From Lepidonotus clava (lineage: Eukaryota > Annelida > Polychaeta > Phyllodocida > Polynoidae), in NCBI GenBank assembly GCA_936440205.1, contig OW387148.1, positions 3,472,001 to 3,536,000 of the forward strand: a stretch of DNA of 64,000 nt, given 5' to 3'. Shown piece after piece: positions 1 to 13,992 of this stretch. The notes below the pieces were generated by a model. It searched no databases and was not told the DNA's origin. It was given only the letters and a program-made list of their open reading frames with translations. The translations under genes were made by a program, and so were the position numbers. Each line of letters starts with the position of its first letter. Position 1 is the first letter of the stretch.

Positions 1-2836
1 TAGATCCCCTGCTTTGGTCAGTTGTTCTTTTTAGAAATTGGTATCGATTTGGTCAGTTCACCTAGTTTAAACGTTACGATCGTTCCTGTTACGAGAGAAG
101 AAAATATCAAAGTTTGCTGCAGGTATTGTAAATTACCAGCACAACGTTAGAAAGTTAAGATATGGAACTCTCCTAAGTTCTGCTCCTATGATGTCCAAGC
201 TAATCGCGCACTGTCGAAATATTATACATAGAAGCCATCGTATTATATAAATCGAGTTTTACGGCTCGGACAGCACCTACGACTGTAGTATCAACGTTTT
301 CCACGACAGTAAAGTTGAATCCTACACCTTGAGAAGTATAGCATGATGCACGGCTCGATCGTAGGGTCTTATAGGGGTGTGGAGTACGTAGGAAAATTGA
401 GTTTTATGCCTAAGACTAAAGAGTTGGGGCAAACTGGTACCATAATGTCGACGACGGTCCAGTTGGTGAGTGTGACCGGAGCTTTAGGTAAGGCCCCCCT
501 GCAGGTCGATCGGGTCAGTGCAGTTGGTCAGTCTGACGGGTTAGCCGCTGGTCAGGGCCAACCTCTCTATCACATACACCGGTCAGTAAGGTGTCAGGGG
601 TAAAGTGCGGGGAATTTCCTTCACTCTCGGACTGTCAAAATACGATCTTGGTCGATCTACTTCACTTATACATGGTCCTGGCTTTCCCCTAGCTAGCCCA
701 ATATGATAAAGTTATTTGCAACGAGTTTGCCACAAGGAACATTTATGTGTTTATATCTATAGCAAGCTATGGATATTTCTAAACAACACCAGAAATACAG
801 CATATTACAACATAAACATGATAGAGTATATCTTAGAAATCCATGATTACAGTAGGAGAATAATAAACGATCGTTTTTACATCAAACTAAACGGCTTTTT
901 TTGACAAGTGTGTTTTATTGGTAAAAACACTCAACCCAGAAACAACTAACAGTAAAAGCAGTACGATATTTTACTATAACATACAGAAAAGCGATACAAT
1001 GCAATCCATGCTAAGATGTATGGCACGTGAGCATGTACCTTTAAACATGAAACAGCTCGGCGATCAAAGTAATTGCCATTTTATCATGCCCACTGTTCAA
1101 ACTGTTCAAACCTTGGCCCAGAGCCCGGCCTCTACAATCCATGTAATCCCGGGATTGGTTGTCTCTGCCCGTGCCAGTTTCCCCCACACGGACCTCATTA
1201 CGGGAGCTATGCGGCGTTCAGTACAACCTCTGCCCTACTCACCCCCAGCCCAAATACCAACTCGCTCCCTGCTTCTTCCCCTCGCAAACGAGCCCTCATT
1301 TTACCCACGCACACTAAACACGTTGATGGAGGTAGATTGGGGGCTGTACATTCGACATATTTACACAGATTATTTCATTAAACCATAAAATAAACATACT
1401 TGATGTTTAATATCTCTATGACCAATCATATAAACATATATGTGACCAATCATATAATGTTGGGTCCCTTAACACATAACAATCTCTTCCCCCCACATCT
1501 ATCATTTTTCTACTGTCGAAATTTCATTTGAGATGTGGAGATTATGTCCTATAATGAATCGGACCCTCCCATGTGCATCTGGCTTTTCACCTCTTGCTGC
1601 AAAATACTTTATTCCATCAAACCGAAACCACATGCATTTTGTATATCCTTCTCCTCCTCAAAAACCCTTCCAGTTAAAATTCAACTCTTATTAATTTGTG
1701 TGCACAACATGCCACACACAGCGATCTCTATGTAACAATATTTCCCCGTTGTCTGCCCCTATCTAACCTGCCCCGTTATATGTGTTGGGGAGTGCACTGA
1801 GCCGGTAGGAGACGCATGCCAGTCATGGCCGTAATATGGGCTCGTTAAACCTACACCTTTCTAGACGGTCGGAATATAAAGCCGGACTGGGCGTGACGAG
1901 GTACCCGTGGTCGAACCATGAAGTAGAGAGTGTTTTAATGAAGACTAATTATGTAAGAGTACGCAAATACATAGAGATAATATAACTTTGTATGTCCATG
2001 GTCAATATTACCATAAATTCATGTTGTTTTCTCCTTATCGCCAAACCCAATATGTCCCTGTCAGAGTAGGAGATAAAGCAAATAGCCAACGGCCAAATTA
2101 CACGCGGAATCATCGATTGCAACCACAGCGTGTCGATTATTAGAAATCTATAGAATGATTGGCTCCACATTTTATTGTCCTTTGACACGACGTATCTGAT
2201 GCATTTCCTCTTCCCCTGCAACCAATTTCCCCTCCCACCCACGTCTTAGGTAGACTCCAAATGATAATTTCATCCCCACCCCCACCCCCCATAAAACTTA
2301 AGAGTATAATATACTCCATGTTTTTACGGTCAATTGCTTGTCAATATATTTAAACTATGTCCTACTAAAATTTACTTGTCGATATCTTTAAACTATGACC
2401 TACTAAAATTATCAGTTTTGTATGACAGAACAGCGGCGATAATGGTTCTACGTCAGAGCCATTAACCAAACTATTGAACATACCAGGCCCTTACACAATG
2501 GGTGTAAAGTCCACAGCGAATTCAATCGATTTCCTATCATCAGTTCTAGTGTGAAAAGTTCAACTTCAAGGGAACTTTGGCCAAGGACCACAGGCAGAGC
2601 ACAGCGCTAGACTAGATAAATCAGAATAGAGGTATTTCATTAACTAAGAATGTTCAGGTATGTTATCATAGAGAAATATGATATACATCTGTGGGGTAGT
2701 ATGCACGATAATAAAATTGCAGGACTGAAACTGGGGCATAGTCAAACTTATCATCTTTTCTCCTGACTATTTTACTAACATCTTTAATTCAAAGAAAATT
2801 TCAAAACAATTGCTACCAAGACACTCATGTTCACAG
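1..2836. other. gene-free stretch
   Basis: No exon or RNA gene recognised. It holds a cluster of GGTCAG words (at 14, 51, then four between 513 and 587), a pair of GACCAATCAT CCAAT-box words near 1430 and 1452, and the 38 bp duplication at 2337. The 156-codon frame at 918-1388 has no recognisable domain and is probably chance. Confidence 0.5.
2337..2412. repeat. tandem duplication, 38 bp x2
   Basis: CTTGTCAATATATTTAAACT and CTTGTCGATATCTTTAAACT start the two copies (2337, 2375). Both end in CCTACTAAAATT. Confidence 0.8.
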
Positions 2837-2839
2837 GGT

Positions 2840-3050
2840 TAATGCTATGTACTTTTTTTTATCATTAGTTTGGCGCCGTGCTGGTAGATATGTTTGAACG
2901 TAGCTAGAACCAATATGTGCCAAGGGTATGTACATCGTTTCCCAATGGAACTGGCCTGAGTTGTTCGGTACAAGGCATCTGTGAGAGGTTCCACTGCGCA
3001 AACTCGTGAAAAGGTGTATATAACCCGACGACTTGGTGGGTGAGGCGCGG
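2840..3050 (-). repeat. unidentified TATA-bearing repeat, copy 1
   Basis: Read on the minus strand, TTATATACACC is followed by TTTTCACGAGTTTGCGCAGT, CTCACAGA, and about 90 nt later TACCAGCACGGCGCC and an A-rich run. The same order occurs on the plus strand at 14490-14690. A (G)GGCGGGG cluster lies upstream of its TATA word (3050-3135). Confidence 0.5.
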
Positions 3051-3656
3051 GGGCGGGAAGCAGGGGAGGATCAGGGGTTAACCTGGGACAGTTTGAGGGG
3101 AGGGGTGTGTTTTGGGGGCGGGGCGGGGGTACCTGTCGCCCCCATTCCACCAGGGGTAAATAAACAGACCTCCCGACTCAGGAGTCTTCAGATTCCGATC
3201 CTAGGATCATGAAGATAAGTGTGATAATCTGGATAGGAGGAAGGTGTCCATATTTTTGTTAGTGTACAGATACTGTATGGGAGTTCCTTCCGTGGAAACA
3301 CCTAGTATGTAATCTGCATGTGCTTGAAAGTGCGAGGCTAAGCCACGCTGAAAATATCTTTTACTTGATGGGACATTTTATACAAAACCTTCATTTTAAC
3401 CTCAATTTGCTGGTGTCTTATTACCACAATATTAATAATAAGGCAAAAATAGCTTCCATCAAAGACGACGATGATTTGCATGTTCAATGTTGTTTTCAAA
3501 ATTACTTTGCAGTATACATTACAGCAGACCTAATTCTTTTCTGATCAAATACTGATTTGTGGGTGTAAATGAGATAGACGAAGAAAGGGTAGCATGACAT
3601 TGTGTAGGAGCTAGAGGGATGTAAATTTAAAACCACCAGCGTGCGGGTTAATTATA

Positions 3657-3967
3657 CAGGGTACCAACCAAAATTCCATTATCAAATTCCTTGTGTTTTT
3701 CCTGAGATTTCCCTGTCCTGCAGCAATTTTTCCCCGTGTCATATTCAGCAAGTTGTTCAAATTAAAAAATTTCTGCATGCAGAAAAAAATTGGACAACCC
3801 AACAACAAAAAGTTGAATCCCTAATACCTTGAGAATCAGGAATTTCAGAACCTGGCCAAATGAAATTCCCTGTGTTTTTGCAAAATTTACAAATTCCCTG
3901 TGTTTTCCCTGTCAGGGATTTTTTTGTTTGTCATTTTCCCTGTTTTCCCTGTGTGGTTGGTACCCTG
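3657..3967. mobile_element. MITE, CAGGGTACCAACCA ends, 6-bp TSD
   Basis: 14-bp terminal inverted repeats CAGGGTACCAACCA / TGGTTGGTACCCTG, flanked by the direct repeat ATTATA (3651-3656 and 3968-3973). The interior is rich in TTTCCCTGT motifs and has no coding sequence. Its interior is closely similar to 43384-43677. The CAGGG ends resemble hAT transposons, but the target duplication is 6 rather than 8 bp. Confidence 0.8.
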
Positions 3968-4170
3968 ATTATAAGCCCAATACTTCCCACCAGAGCGGTC
4001 TGTTCTTTAGGATTCCCCCTACAAACGGCCTAGTCAAATGACCACGAGCTTATCTAATATCCACCAACGACAATTAACATCGGAGAACACACTGCCGTGG
4101 CTGTAGCCGGGCTTGTCACTTCCCCCAGACACGAGACCTCCTGGTGGCATTACCTCCAGAGCCAGGTGCC

Positions 4171-4198
4171 TATAAATAGTAGGAGCTGACTCTCAGTC
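4171..4198 (+). promoter_or_regulatory. core-promoter-like TATA plus initiator
   Basis: TATAAATA at 4171-4178 with an initiator-like TCAGTC at 4193-4198, about 24 nt downstream. No recognisable gene follows, so function is unproven; it could drive a non-coding RNA or be chance. Confidence 0.3.
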
Positions 4199-4621
4199 TC
4201 AGGCCGTTTACCACAATGGGCTGTGACAGGACTGGGGAAGAGGGACAGCGGGATGAAAGGACGACGAGGAGGGGCGTGTATGTGGGCTCCGGGGGTGGTA
4301 TTGTGAGGAGGGAGGTTGTGATGGTGAGACGAGGGATGAGACCAATACATACAGGCTAGATGGAATATCCATCCCCGACTCTGTGGGGGGATGGAGAGCA
4401 GAGCATAGAAAAAAGTGGTGAAAAAACATTGAACTCTGGGAAGGTGAGGACACTTTCTGCCATAGGGACAGTCATGTTGGAACTAGCCCTAGTCTGTCCA
4501 CTTCATGGGTTCAAACACTAAATTTGGAGTAAACAGCTTGCTGGTCACCGCAGAAACAGGTGTCCATGTTATGTAAAACAGTTCTTAATACACAGGTGGG
4601 TGTAATTTATGTGTGCTCATT

Positions 4622-5124
4622 CAGGGTTGCCACTGACCAGGGACGTCAAAATTCCCTGACATTTCCCTGACCAATTCCATTTTTCCCTGACTAGTTAGAT
4701 AAAAAATCCTTTCATCAAACAGCCTTGAACAATCCCTAGGACAGTCTTGTCCTTCCATTTTAAGCTCAAACATACGAAACACAGTACCTTAATTTTTTCT
4801 TGGCAACTCCTGGAGCCAAGGAAATATTGATAGATCACATCAAAGCACCATAAAATTACAACATGCCTTTCAAGGGGCCACAATTTAAGAAATAATGTTT
4901 GCTGAACCAGATTCTTGTGACCTGATGCACAATTCTAACTTTGTGATTTAAATTAGAGGCTATGACACATTTGAAAACCCCATTTTTCCCTGACCAGGGT
5001 CAGTTTTCCCTGACCTTTTTCAAAATCCCACTTTTCCCTGACCAATGCCAAAATTCCCTGACTTTTCCCTGACCTTGAAAAAATAAACTTTTCCCTGACT
5101 TTTCCCTGACCAGTGGCAACCCTG
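4622..5124. mobile_element. MITE, CAGGGTTGCCACTG ends, 5-bp TSD
   Basis: Terminal inverted repeats CAGGGTTGCCACTG / CAGTGGCAACCCTG extend through a TTTCCCTGACC-rich subterminal zone. That zone is reiterated at least eight times, mainly in the right half. Target duplication TCATT (4617-4621 and 5125-5129). Non-coding; the ~130-codon open frame on the minus strand is a by-product of the repeated motif. Confidence 0.82.
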
Positions 5125-6129
5125 TCATTGTACTTTTTGTGTCCCAGAACTTGAGTTGGGTTTGCCCCAGTTTTGAATGGGCAGTTGTGGTCAGCCCCAC
5201 TAGACAGGGAGGGGATGGGGCAAGAGTGGGGCTGACCGCCTTGGTCACATACAGGCATACACATGTCGAATGGGGACCCGTGGTCCGTATACGATCGGGG
5301 GGATATAATCGGCCAGACGCGTACATCGATCACATGTATAGATCTATGTAACACCTAACGCCTCACACCTTGTACCCCTCCCTATTTCACCACCCGTCTC
5401 GACCCTTGCCCTCTGTTCTGGAATAATCTGTTCATCGTATTCCGACAATGTCTTCCATAACGAATGCACATTGACGTCTTGTTACTCCATTGAATCATTA
5501 GCTCTCTTCTCATGGATCTACCTCTACTTTACTACCGGTACCTTAATGTCTTAGCGGCAGTGGTTACTCCACAAACCCAGTAGTACTGAAAATATACTCT
5601 TCCCATACTGTATATGGTAGAATTACTCTTTTAACACTGTTATTTGTAGGCTCTGCAGAAAAGTATTTTATTGGTATCATACTGAAAACTTACTGTCAGA
5701 GCAGGTTAGACAGAGTGGTCCAATGTATCAATGCTATACTGACTTGAAATATCATTCCCTTTTATATTCTTAACCCTCTCTATTTTCTTTTATTTCTCCA
5801 TTTCTTTTTAAATTCCATGTCATATATACCCCTTTAAAAAGAAGCCACAAAACGATTCCCAAACTTATATATTAATAATATTTACCCATTCTACTGCCTT
5901 CTCATTTACATCCTCTCGGACTCTCCCCTACAGGCCTAACCACCGACGTGCCTACCTCCCGCCATACCCCCATCATTACCTAACCTGAATATAAACATCC
6001 ATCGACCAAACTGTCGATATGGGGTTTTGTTACCGCCCCCTCCAAGTCCACCATACCACCAATACCCCGCCCGGCCGGGCCGCCCCTCTACAGGCCATCC
6101 CCCCAATCAGCCCGTCACTTCCAGCCCCG

Positions 6130-6144
6130 CCCCCCCCCCCCCCC
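6130..6144. repeat. poly-C run (15 nt)
   Basis: Uninterrupted C15 in a pyrimidine-rich stretch; the complementary strand could form a G-quadruplex. Confidence 0.9.
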
Positions 6145-6834
6145 TCGACCACCCCCATCGACAAGTGTCTGCTTATGACAGCTCCTCAATATGAGAAAGC
6201 CATACTCACGCCCTTCGACAAATAAACTTCACAGACCTATACACGCCCGCCCCTCCATTCTCAGATGATTGTCATTGACAGGTTGGTTATATTTTCTGAC
6301 AACTTAATTCTCTCTTCGCGCTCCCCACGCCCCCTGCCACACCCACCCATTACCTACACCTACATCTACCCGTTATGTGACTATAGAGGGTTTGGAGCAC
6401 TGGGTGGTGGGGTTCCCACACTGCAATATTCCAGTACATGCAAACGATTAGCAGTTACGTACAGAACGACCTAGCAGTAAGTGGCAGAAGCTAGTGTTCC
6501 GAATTCATTATATTAACTACATTCTAACATTTTATTATAAAGTTCGATGCGCAGCTTGAGTGCAGTTGTCTAAAACTATATACATCCGTCTATGAGAGTT
6601 GTTTGATTTATCTCCTTTCCATCTAAAAATATATGCTTATGCAAGGGAGTCATACTGTAAATCGACAAGCACTATATAATTTCGTCATTAACTTCCAGTT
6701 CTGTGTCAAAAAGAAATTATGACAGTGATGATGTGTTGGAGTTTAAGGTACACTCTTTTTTCTTTTTTTTTGCTTTGTACAAAGTATTACATGATGACTG
6801 GATCTATGGGGGTATTAAGAACGAAGGCAAGGAT

Positions 6835-6945
6835 GGGTAGTCCAACAGACATTTGAGAAATCAAATCCTGGTCCACGTACTGCACAAAAGTCCCATATGC
6901 TATCCACTCGACCTCCAATCCCCTTCCAAAATGAAATTATCCAAA
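6835..6945 (-). mobile_element. tRNA-derived SINE or tRNA pseudogene remnant
   Basis: On the minus strand GGTCGAGTGGATAGC resembles an A box/D arm. About 40 nt later GGATTTGATTTC resembles a mutated B box, with an anticodon-arm-like stretch between. No matching acceptor stem, so not a functional tRNA. Confidence 0.35.
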
Positions 6946-9038
6946 CAGCTAGACTTCCTCAATGATCAGCCTCAGTTGATCTAGTTCAGAATCATATTCT
7001 CCGCAAACCCTTACACATATTTCCAAAGATCTTCACAATCGCAGAGGCCAGAAAGAAAACCCTCTATGGAAACAGCCTCTTGTATTGTTTCCTGGCAGGA
7101 GAGCCGTGATTCATATACTGCCGTCAGCCTGCTGGGTCCATCATCCATCACTTTCACCGGCCAGGAGTGGGCACCCAACCCGCACCGCGTGATGCATGAC
7201 GCCCTAAAAGGGGGTGGGCAGCACAAATTGGGGCTGACAGGAACAATTCACCTGGCCGGATTACGTCGGCCGCGCCAGGCCAGCTCGAGGTATAGGTGGT
7301 CACTTGGGGTAACAGGACGTTTGATCTCTGCGCGGGACTGACCCGTTCTCCAGGGGGTCAAGGTCACCGTAGCCAAGGTCAAGGGAGCCAATCTTGTTAT
7401 TCACATGGTATAACATAGTTATTGTGTGAATGAAATCATTTCAGGGTCATAGCGCTTGGGGTGAAGTATCATTTTCAAGGTCATACTCCGATATGCTTAC
7501 ATGATAAAATGACCAAGGGGGTCTTGTTTGTTGGGGTACGTAGTTTAATGTATGACCAATCATTCAGGGCTCTTTTCGGACTGTACAAGGTAATGCTTTT
7601 GGGCTTTGGGTAATAGTATCTCTGACTAGTCTGAGAAACTCACCACCAGAGTGGTAAGGGATCATTTATGTGAATATTGTTCCATAGAAAGGATAATAAT
7701 ATCACACACCCATCCTTTCATAATCCTGTTGGTGGCACAAGGTACCAAGGGGGATATATCAAATCTGAAATTTGACTCAGTAAAGATCACATTGGAAAGG
7801 GTAACACCTAAAGACTGATACTCTTAATGTTTGTGGGCTTTTAATGTTGTAATCTAAGTAAATCGCTATTATGCAGGTAAACTACATTTATCGATCAGCA
7901 GGTATGAATTAAAACTGTATTTCCCCTGAAGGATTTCCCTGCTGAGATTCAGCACCAGGGCCATGTCTCAACCTCCTCTCCCTCTGATGTTTGTATGAGA
8001 TTAGTGACATTTTATAGGAATGTTTTATTGGACAGGCTGTCACAATATTGGCAGAGTCCCTTGTTGTAAAAAAGAAGGCGTGTCTGTGTCTTTTTATTTG
8101 TTCACACCCCTCGAATAAACATGAATGATACTGCACTTGGAAAGGAGATACGAGGCAATTTTCTACAGCCAAAACTAATGAGAAGTCAGGAATCTTTATG
8201 AGATGGAAAAAGACGGATTATTGGTTAATTATCTCCGTATCTGTAGATACCAGCAAAATAGAAAGTTTCCGGCGTGTACGATTAGAACAGCAGTACTAGT
8301 AAAGCAAACTCAGAAACGTACACCCAAAACATGACCTTCGAGATCTCATTTCTGCTGCAGCAAATTTAAGCCCTTAACACTGTTTCATGGAAAAAGCTAT
8401 TAACAGTCAACTTGTTATTTCTTAGAAACAGTACTTTCTCGGATATCTTTTATCCTTTCTGTTCTATGGTAATCTCGTTTTACTATTTTCTATAGCCAGG
8501 GTATTAATTGGGACAGTAGCAACCACAGTTTACCATGACGATAACCGGTGAATTATTCTAGTGATCATATCTAATACAAGAAGCACGAGCCCGGCCATCT
8601 AATAGCCTAGCTACCCAATCGGCGATCCCTGTATCTAGGGTTTGGACTCAATTTTTTATCATAATTTTAAATCAATACAAAATTTTGAAAATTTTCCTGG
8701 GCAAACAAAAAGGATAGGTGATTTTTTTTTTTGGTAGTTCTTACTGACCTCAAGGTCTAACACTTTGCATATTCACAAGATCACAGATTAATTCTTTTGT
8801 GGATCAATTCATGTAACTTTAAAATAACTCTATTTAATTTTCCTGGGTTACCAATTAAAGTTAGGGGATTTAAAAAATTGTGATAATTTTCTGGGTGCTT
8901 GGGCTTATGAAAAAGTAGAAACAAACCAACAAATTTCACATGTCAAAACCATGCAAAGTAGTTAGATAAGTAAACTGTATTGGTTGATTTGGTTGTTTCA
9001 TCTAAGTTATTTTCAGTATACATGTTTACCAAAAGACC

Positions 9039-9240
9039 ATTCACTAGGGTCATTGTTTGTATAAGATAAACAGTGTAAGCATCAGTAAAACACCCATGCC
9101 CAGAGGGCAACATGTGCTAGATTCACTAGGGTAATTGTTTGTATAAGATAAACAGTGTAAGCATCAGTAAAACACCCATGCCCCAGGGGCAACATGTGCC
9201 AGATCAATTGCCCCCAAGGGCATCATGTGCTAGATCAATT
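9039..9240. repeat. tandem duplication, 82 bp unit x2 plus partial third
   Basis: ATTCACTAGGG begins copies at 9039 and 9121, which are nearly identical through AAACACCCATGCCC and GGGCAACATGTG. A partial third copy (GGGCATCATGTGCTAGATCAATT) ends near 9240. Confidence 0.88.
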
Positions 9241-10096
9241 AACACACATGCCTTCCTAATTGTTGATAAACAGTCTGGGCCTTTGATCTACTGAAACCTG
9301 GAAATGCTAACATAAAAGCAGCAAGAACATTTAAATTCACTAACAAAAAAGGCTCATTTATCATGCTTTGAGAAAATAGTTTGTTTCAGTATGCCCAAGT
9401 TCAAACATTGAAGTGTTTTCCAATAGTGCTTTTATGTTTTCAATAAAATTGTACAGTAAACTTTACCTCCGAATTTGGTGACAAAATGACATTACAGACA
9501 GCCAATACTATAGGAAAACCACTGTCCAAAAAGGTCTTTTGTGACATCACAACTGTTGCAAGTGACTTAAGGCCCAGTAAAAGGCTCCTGGAGGATCGCC
9601 TTTTAATATTTATATGAAAAAGATTTCCAAAAAGAGTGGCTGTGACCATAATTTTATGAAAAAAACAAAACAAGCCACGTCTGTCACCATTCCAGTGATC
9701 ATATCATATAACTTGAGACGCACGAATTAACGTAACACTGGAACCCACTGGGCCTGCATGCAGTCACTACTTTGTTGTTCAAAAGTAACGATACTTTGTT
9801 CCATCATAGAGATACAAACTAATAAATATAGTAAGTTCAAGACGGTATCAGATAGGAGCCGGGCTAACCTGGCAGTCATTCATCGTACAGTGGACCAAAT
9901 TAAGAATACGCACCCAAAACACTTATGATTATTTTCCCTATTATTTCCATATACATATTCATATAGCTTTCTAACTGGAAGGAGGAAAATACCTCCCGAC
10001 AGCCGTGTTCCCTCAGCCTCCCTCCCTCTCTGTGAAGCCCTCACTTCTCGTCGATAATCGTTCTCTCTCCTACCCGGCACATCATACCAATTAGGG

Positions 10097-10140
10097 CCCC
10101 GCCCGCCCAAACTGCCGCCCCACCATCAAGTGGTATAAAA
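10097..10140 (+). promoter_or_regulatory. GC-box plus TATA promoter-like cluster
   Basis: CCCCGCCCGCCC (10097-10108) lies 26 nt before TATAAAA (10134-10140). No coding sequence follows that I recognise. Confidence 0.3.
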
Positions 10141-10481
10141 GAAGAAAAGGCTCGCTTTTGCGAAACCGCCGACAAAATTATCCCATTACCGTCAAGAGGG
10201 TAATTGATAAGGATCTTGGGTAAAAACGGGGAAAATGGGGATTGTTTGAAGATCACTCAGGCGTGACGGATACTGTGGCCACGGCCCACGCGCCGCTGGC
10301 CCGCCAACGAGCCAATCAAACGGGAGGATAGATCGGGAATAGAGGGAAAAAAAACAACCCCTGGAGGGAAGACGGGGACGATTGGAGCTACCAAACCAGC
10401 ACCTTCAGAAGCCAGTATATTTTCAGTAGCCTTTTCTAAAAAAAATTGAAATCCCTATATCTTCGCAGCAGCTTTTTCTAC

Positions 10482-10506
10482 TTTTTTTTTTTTTTTTTTT
10501 TTTTTT
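10482..10506. repeat. poly-T run (25 nt)
   Basis: Uninterrupted T25. Read on the minus strand it is a poly-A, but no retroposed gene or SINE body precedes it. Confidence 0.9.
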
Positions 10507-13500
10507 GGGTTGAGAATTTTCACCACAGGACAGCCAATATCTTTCAGTAGCCTTTCCTACATAATTCGTGCCGTGTTTGAGAGATTTTCACCCCATAATC
10601 TTAGTTTTATATTCCCTAGCGGGTAACAGTATTCAGGCCATCAGTCGAAGCAGGAAGATGTCAGTTTCTGCATTTCTAAGACGGTATATTGACTGGTAAA
10701 TTGGGGGAAAGGGCCTGGGGGCCTGGAGAGCCTACCAATATGACAATGTCTGTTGGTGCAGCCCCGACCAATATCAGAAGTGGCTTCAAGTTGGTACTTT
10801 TATATTTTCCATTGCCTGACAGCTTGGTGGGGCTGAATTGAAAAGGGAGGGACATTTTGGACTTCACAGGCATATTTGAGAGGCCTGAAGCTAAGCAATT
10901 TAGAGGCAAGGCAATGGGGCCAGTCCGTACATCCACACTGGGTTGTGAAGGGGACTCTACAACTCCTTATTGGGCCATAAAAGGGGAGTTTCTCTCACAT
11001 TTAGCTATGGCAATGGTGTGGGGCTTTTTTTTTCTGTAAACGTTCTATGCTTCAAACCAGGACACAGTAGCGTTTTGTGTGATCAAATTCGATTCAGAAG
11101 GTGATGGGGGACGACAAAACCCTTACATTATTCAATGTTATTTCTACTTTTGCTACAGGACTGAAAGTGCGTGTACATTGGAAATCGTTCTCCACTTACG
11201 TAAAAAAAAAATCCCCCCCCCCCTATTTAAGCAGATCGAGTGTTGAAAAACTCGTATTAAGAATTGCATATGGGACTTAATTGCTAGGGATATTATGATC
11301 CCACTCCCCCGCCATCCACCCCAATATCACAAAAATACAAAAATATAAAAAAAGACTGAAAAAAATACCTAAGGGTGACTGCCAAATTGGCTCGTCGTTG
11401 GTAAATTACGATGCCTTTGTGATTCTGCTTCACCCCTTTTCCCATTTTCTCCTCCTACAGATAAAAACGCGCGTCACTTATCTCTGTCGGCGTTAACTTT
11501 GAAGCAGTAGCCGGATCGACCGTTAACAACACTCACCTGAAAGGACAAAAACGGCATGATTACATAATGATCGGCAGCGAAAAGAATTTAAATGAGAACA
11601 AGGGAACACCATTTTGAATATCAAGATTTTTGCACAGTTGTGAAATGAGTTAAAGTAAGGGGCTGCGACAGTATTCTTGAGTCGGTAATACGGGTATTTC
11701 AGAATAAGGGACGCGGGCACAGTGAAATGTTAAAGAATCAGGTATGAGGGAAGATTGAATTGTATGTTACTTTCAAGCAACGTTGTGGAGATCCCTTACA
11801 GAATTAGAAGTATTGTTGTACTTTTTTAAAAAAAAAGATTTATTGTTTTTTAATCACATACTGAATGTTGAGTTTTCTCCCATCTTCCATGGTCAATGTT
11901 AACCAGATCTGCATGCACGAGGTCAATAAATAGGTATTTGCACCAACAACGATGTCCCTGTGACACCCAGAATAGTCAGCACGAGCCTATGCAGACTGAG
12001 CAAATATATTATATCTAATATTTTATTCAATACGATTACTCTTTAAAACCATACGGTTCTTACTCGATCATTTCAACACACAAGTCATACTGTATATATC
12101 AATGCAAATTTACACGCAGCAATGCAGAGCCTTTGAGGTGACGGGTGGCATATAGTAGACCACCCACCAGACTTAAATCCTTCCTATAGAGTCGAGCCGG
12201 TCTCCATTTGCGACCAAGCCCCCTAAGACTTTCAGTGCTGCCGAGGCCATAAAAATGATGGCAGAACAAATCAAGTGAGCATTGGCCTTAGAGACACAGT
12301 TGTGAGAGGGTTAACAATGAAGACTGGAGACCATTGCGGCGATATAAAATCAGTTTGGGGAATCTGTGCCGCGGTAAGCTCCGCTGGGAGATACATCATC
12401 CAGGGCTCTCCAAGCCTCGCCACAGCTCAATGTTAACCTTACTTCTAATGCCTCTCTATGTGTATCCAATTCAACCAAGAATACTGTTCTGCAAATTCAT
12501 AAAATTTGCTTCAACGATTCCCCTATATATGACTATTACTAGGTCACGTGGAAACGAGGTGGTTAAAGATTGAAAAGAAAAACTGTTTAATTACCTCCTG
12601 TGAACACCTAGGTCATCAAAATTATTATTTTGAAGTATACAGTGTTGATTTTTTTTTTTAAATAAGATTAAATGTAAATTTTAATAGATACAAAAAATAA
12701 TTGATTTATATACATTGATTTATTTTATCTTCAAAGATTTCCAGGTTCCAATTTTCCGTGTTTGAAAATTAAGTTTTAAAGCAACGACATTGAACAAGAA
12801 TTATCCGGGATTTCTTGTTTCACATGGCTCTTTGCATTTCTAATCTATAGGTTTCCTGAGTATAGACATATCTGGGTGTAAGATACGTAAAGGCCATTCC
12901 TTTGGAGGATGTGGAGCCAACAGTTTGTGAGGCCGGAGATGCCGAGGTATTAGCTCCCAATTAGTAGACCAGCCTCATGTCAATCAACATTGCGGGTTAA
13001 CGTCTTTATGCTTTTATTTCGTCATAGATATACATGCTATATCTGTCTATGATTTCGTGTAGTACTTTGCACTCTAGATCATGGTGGGGGATAATAGGTA
13101 TCCCAAATCTCAAAACCATTTGGGACATGTATAGTTAGTCTTAAAAACACGTTTCTTTACCTGTCATTCAGTATATGTCCTTACATCAAGGCGTATTTGT
13201 ATTGGACAGAAAGGACGAATCGATGATTAAATCAAATATCAGCTTTTGGCGAGAACCACAATGGCATGGGTATGAATGCTTCTGTGTGAATAAGGCTTTT
13301 TGGAGAACGTAAGCTGAATTCAGAAATAGTTAAATAGGACTCGGAGTAATCTAGTTATTTTAATGACTTCCTAACGAGTAGAGCACCGTGAGTGAATGTC
13401 TGAGTAGCCAGAGGAATAGTTATGTTTCTCACGTCTGAAATGCTTGTCATTCTTGTGCTTTCTTGATTTGCGAGAGGTTCCAGGAAGTGTCAGATCTTAA

Positions 13501-13992
13501 GTTACATGTCTGACATCACATATACAGATAGCAACTACCGGTGCATTGATGAATCATATCAGATACCCATGGACTCCAGCAATGTCCCAGTCAGGTGATA
13601 AGGACAGACTAAGGGAAGCCAGGGTTAACATGTGCACTCTGAATGCATTGTCCGAGCTAGTTGCTTGAGGCATATCCTGGAGACAGGAATTAAGACAATG
13701 GAAAAATTAATGCCATTTCACCTGATTCGACGGATTTATAAATCTTCCTATCAATTGAGGACCAAAACTGACTTTTTAATCGATTAAAGTCTTAATTCAG
13801 TCATACAAGAGCGGTCCGATTGTTTTGTAGGACGTGGTGGTTCACGTTATCTATAGTCTTATAGGTATATTGGGGTTAAAGCTCTGAGGGACAGAGTAAG
13901 ACTAAGAGGTGGTCCAGTGTTATAGAGTGGTACTGTTTAGTCCAGGTTGATAACTACACAGAACATAAAGATGTTCAGGGCGGGCCGAGGCA

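Larger units (their letters stand above)
5130..9038. other. gene-free stretch
   Basis: No exon recognised. It holds pyrimidine-rich segments with poly-C at 6130, a tRNA-like remnant at 6835-6945, and TCAAGGTCA words (7350-7500) that match orphan nuclear receptor half-sites. Confidence 0.5.

Noticed and set aside
918-1388. 156-codon open frame
   Set aside because: No domain, no biased composition typical of coding exons, and no splice context; length is compatible with chance in 64 kb.
4030-4070. Minus-strand CRWWILDK resembling the CGWWLAK motif of FXR exon 4
   Set aside because: An in-frame stop follows shortly, the expected IKGE ending and donor are missing, and flanking residues do not match.
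4953-5354. 133-codon minus-strand frame with repeated VREKWxF
   Set aside because: It is the translation of the TTTCCCTGACC repeats in the MITE at 4622-5124.
10482-10506. Poly-T as a sign of a retroposed gene on the minus strand
   Set aside because: No coding or SINE-like sequence lies on its expected 5' side and no target duplication is visible.
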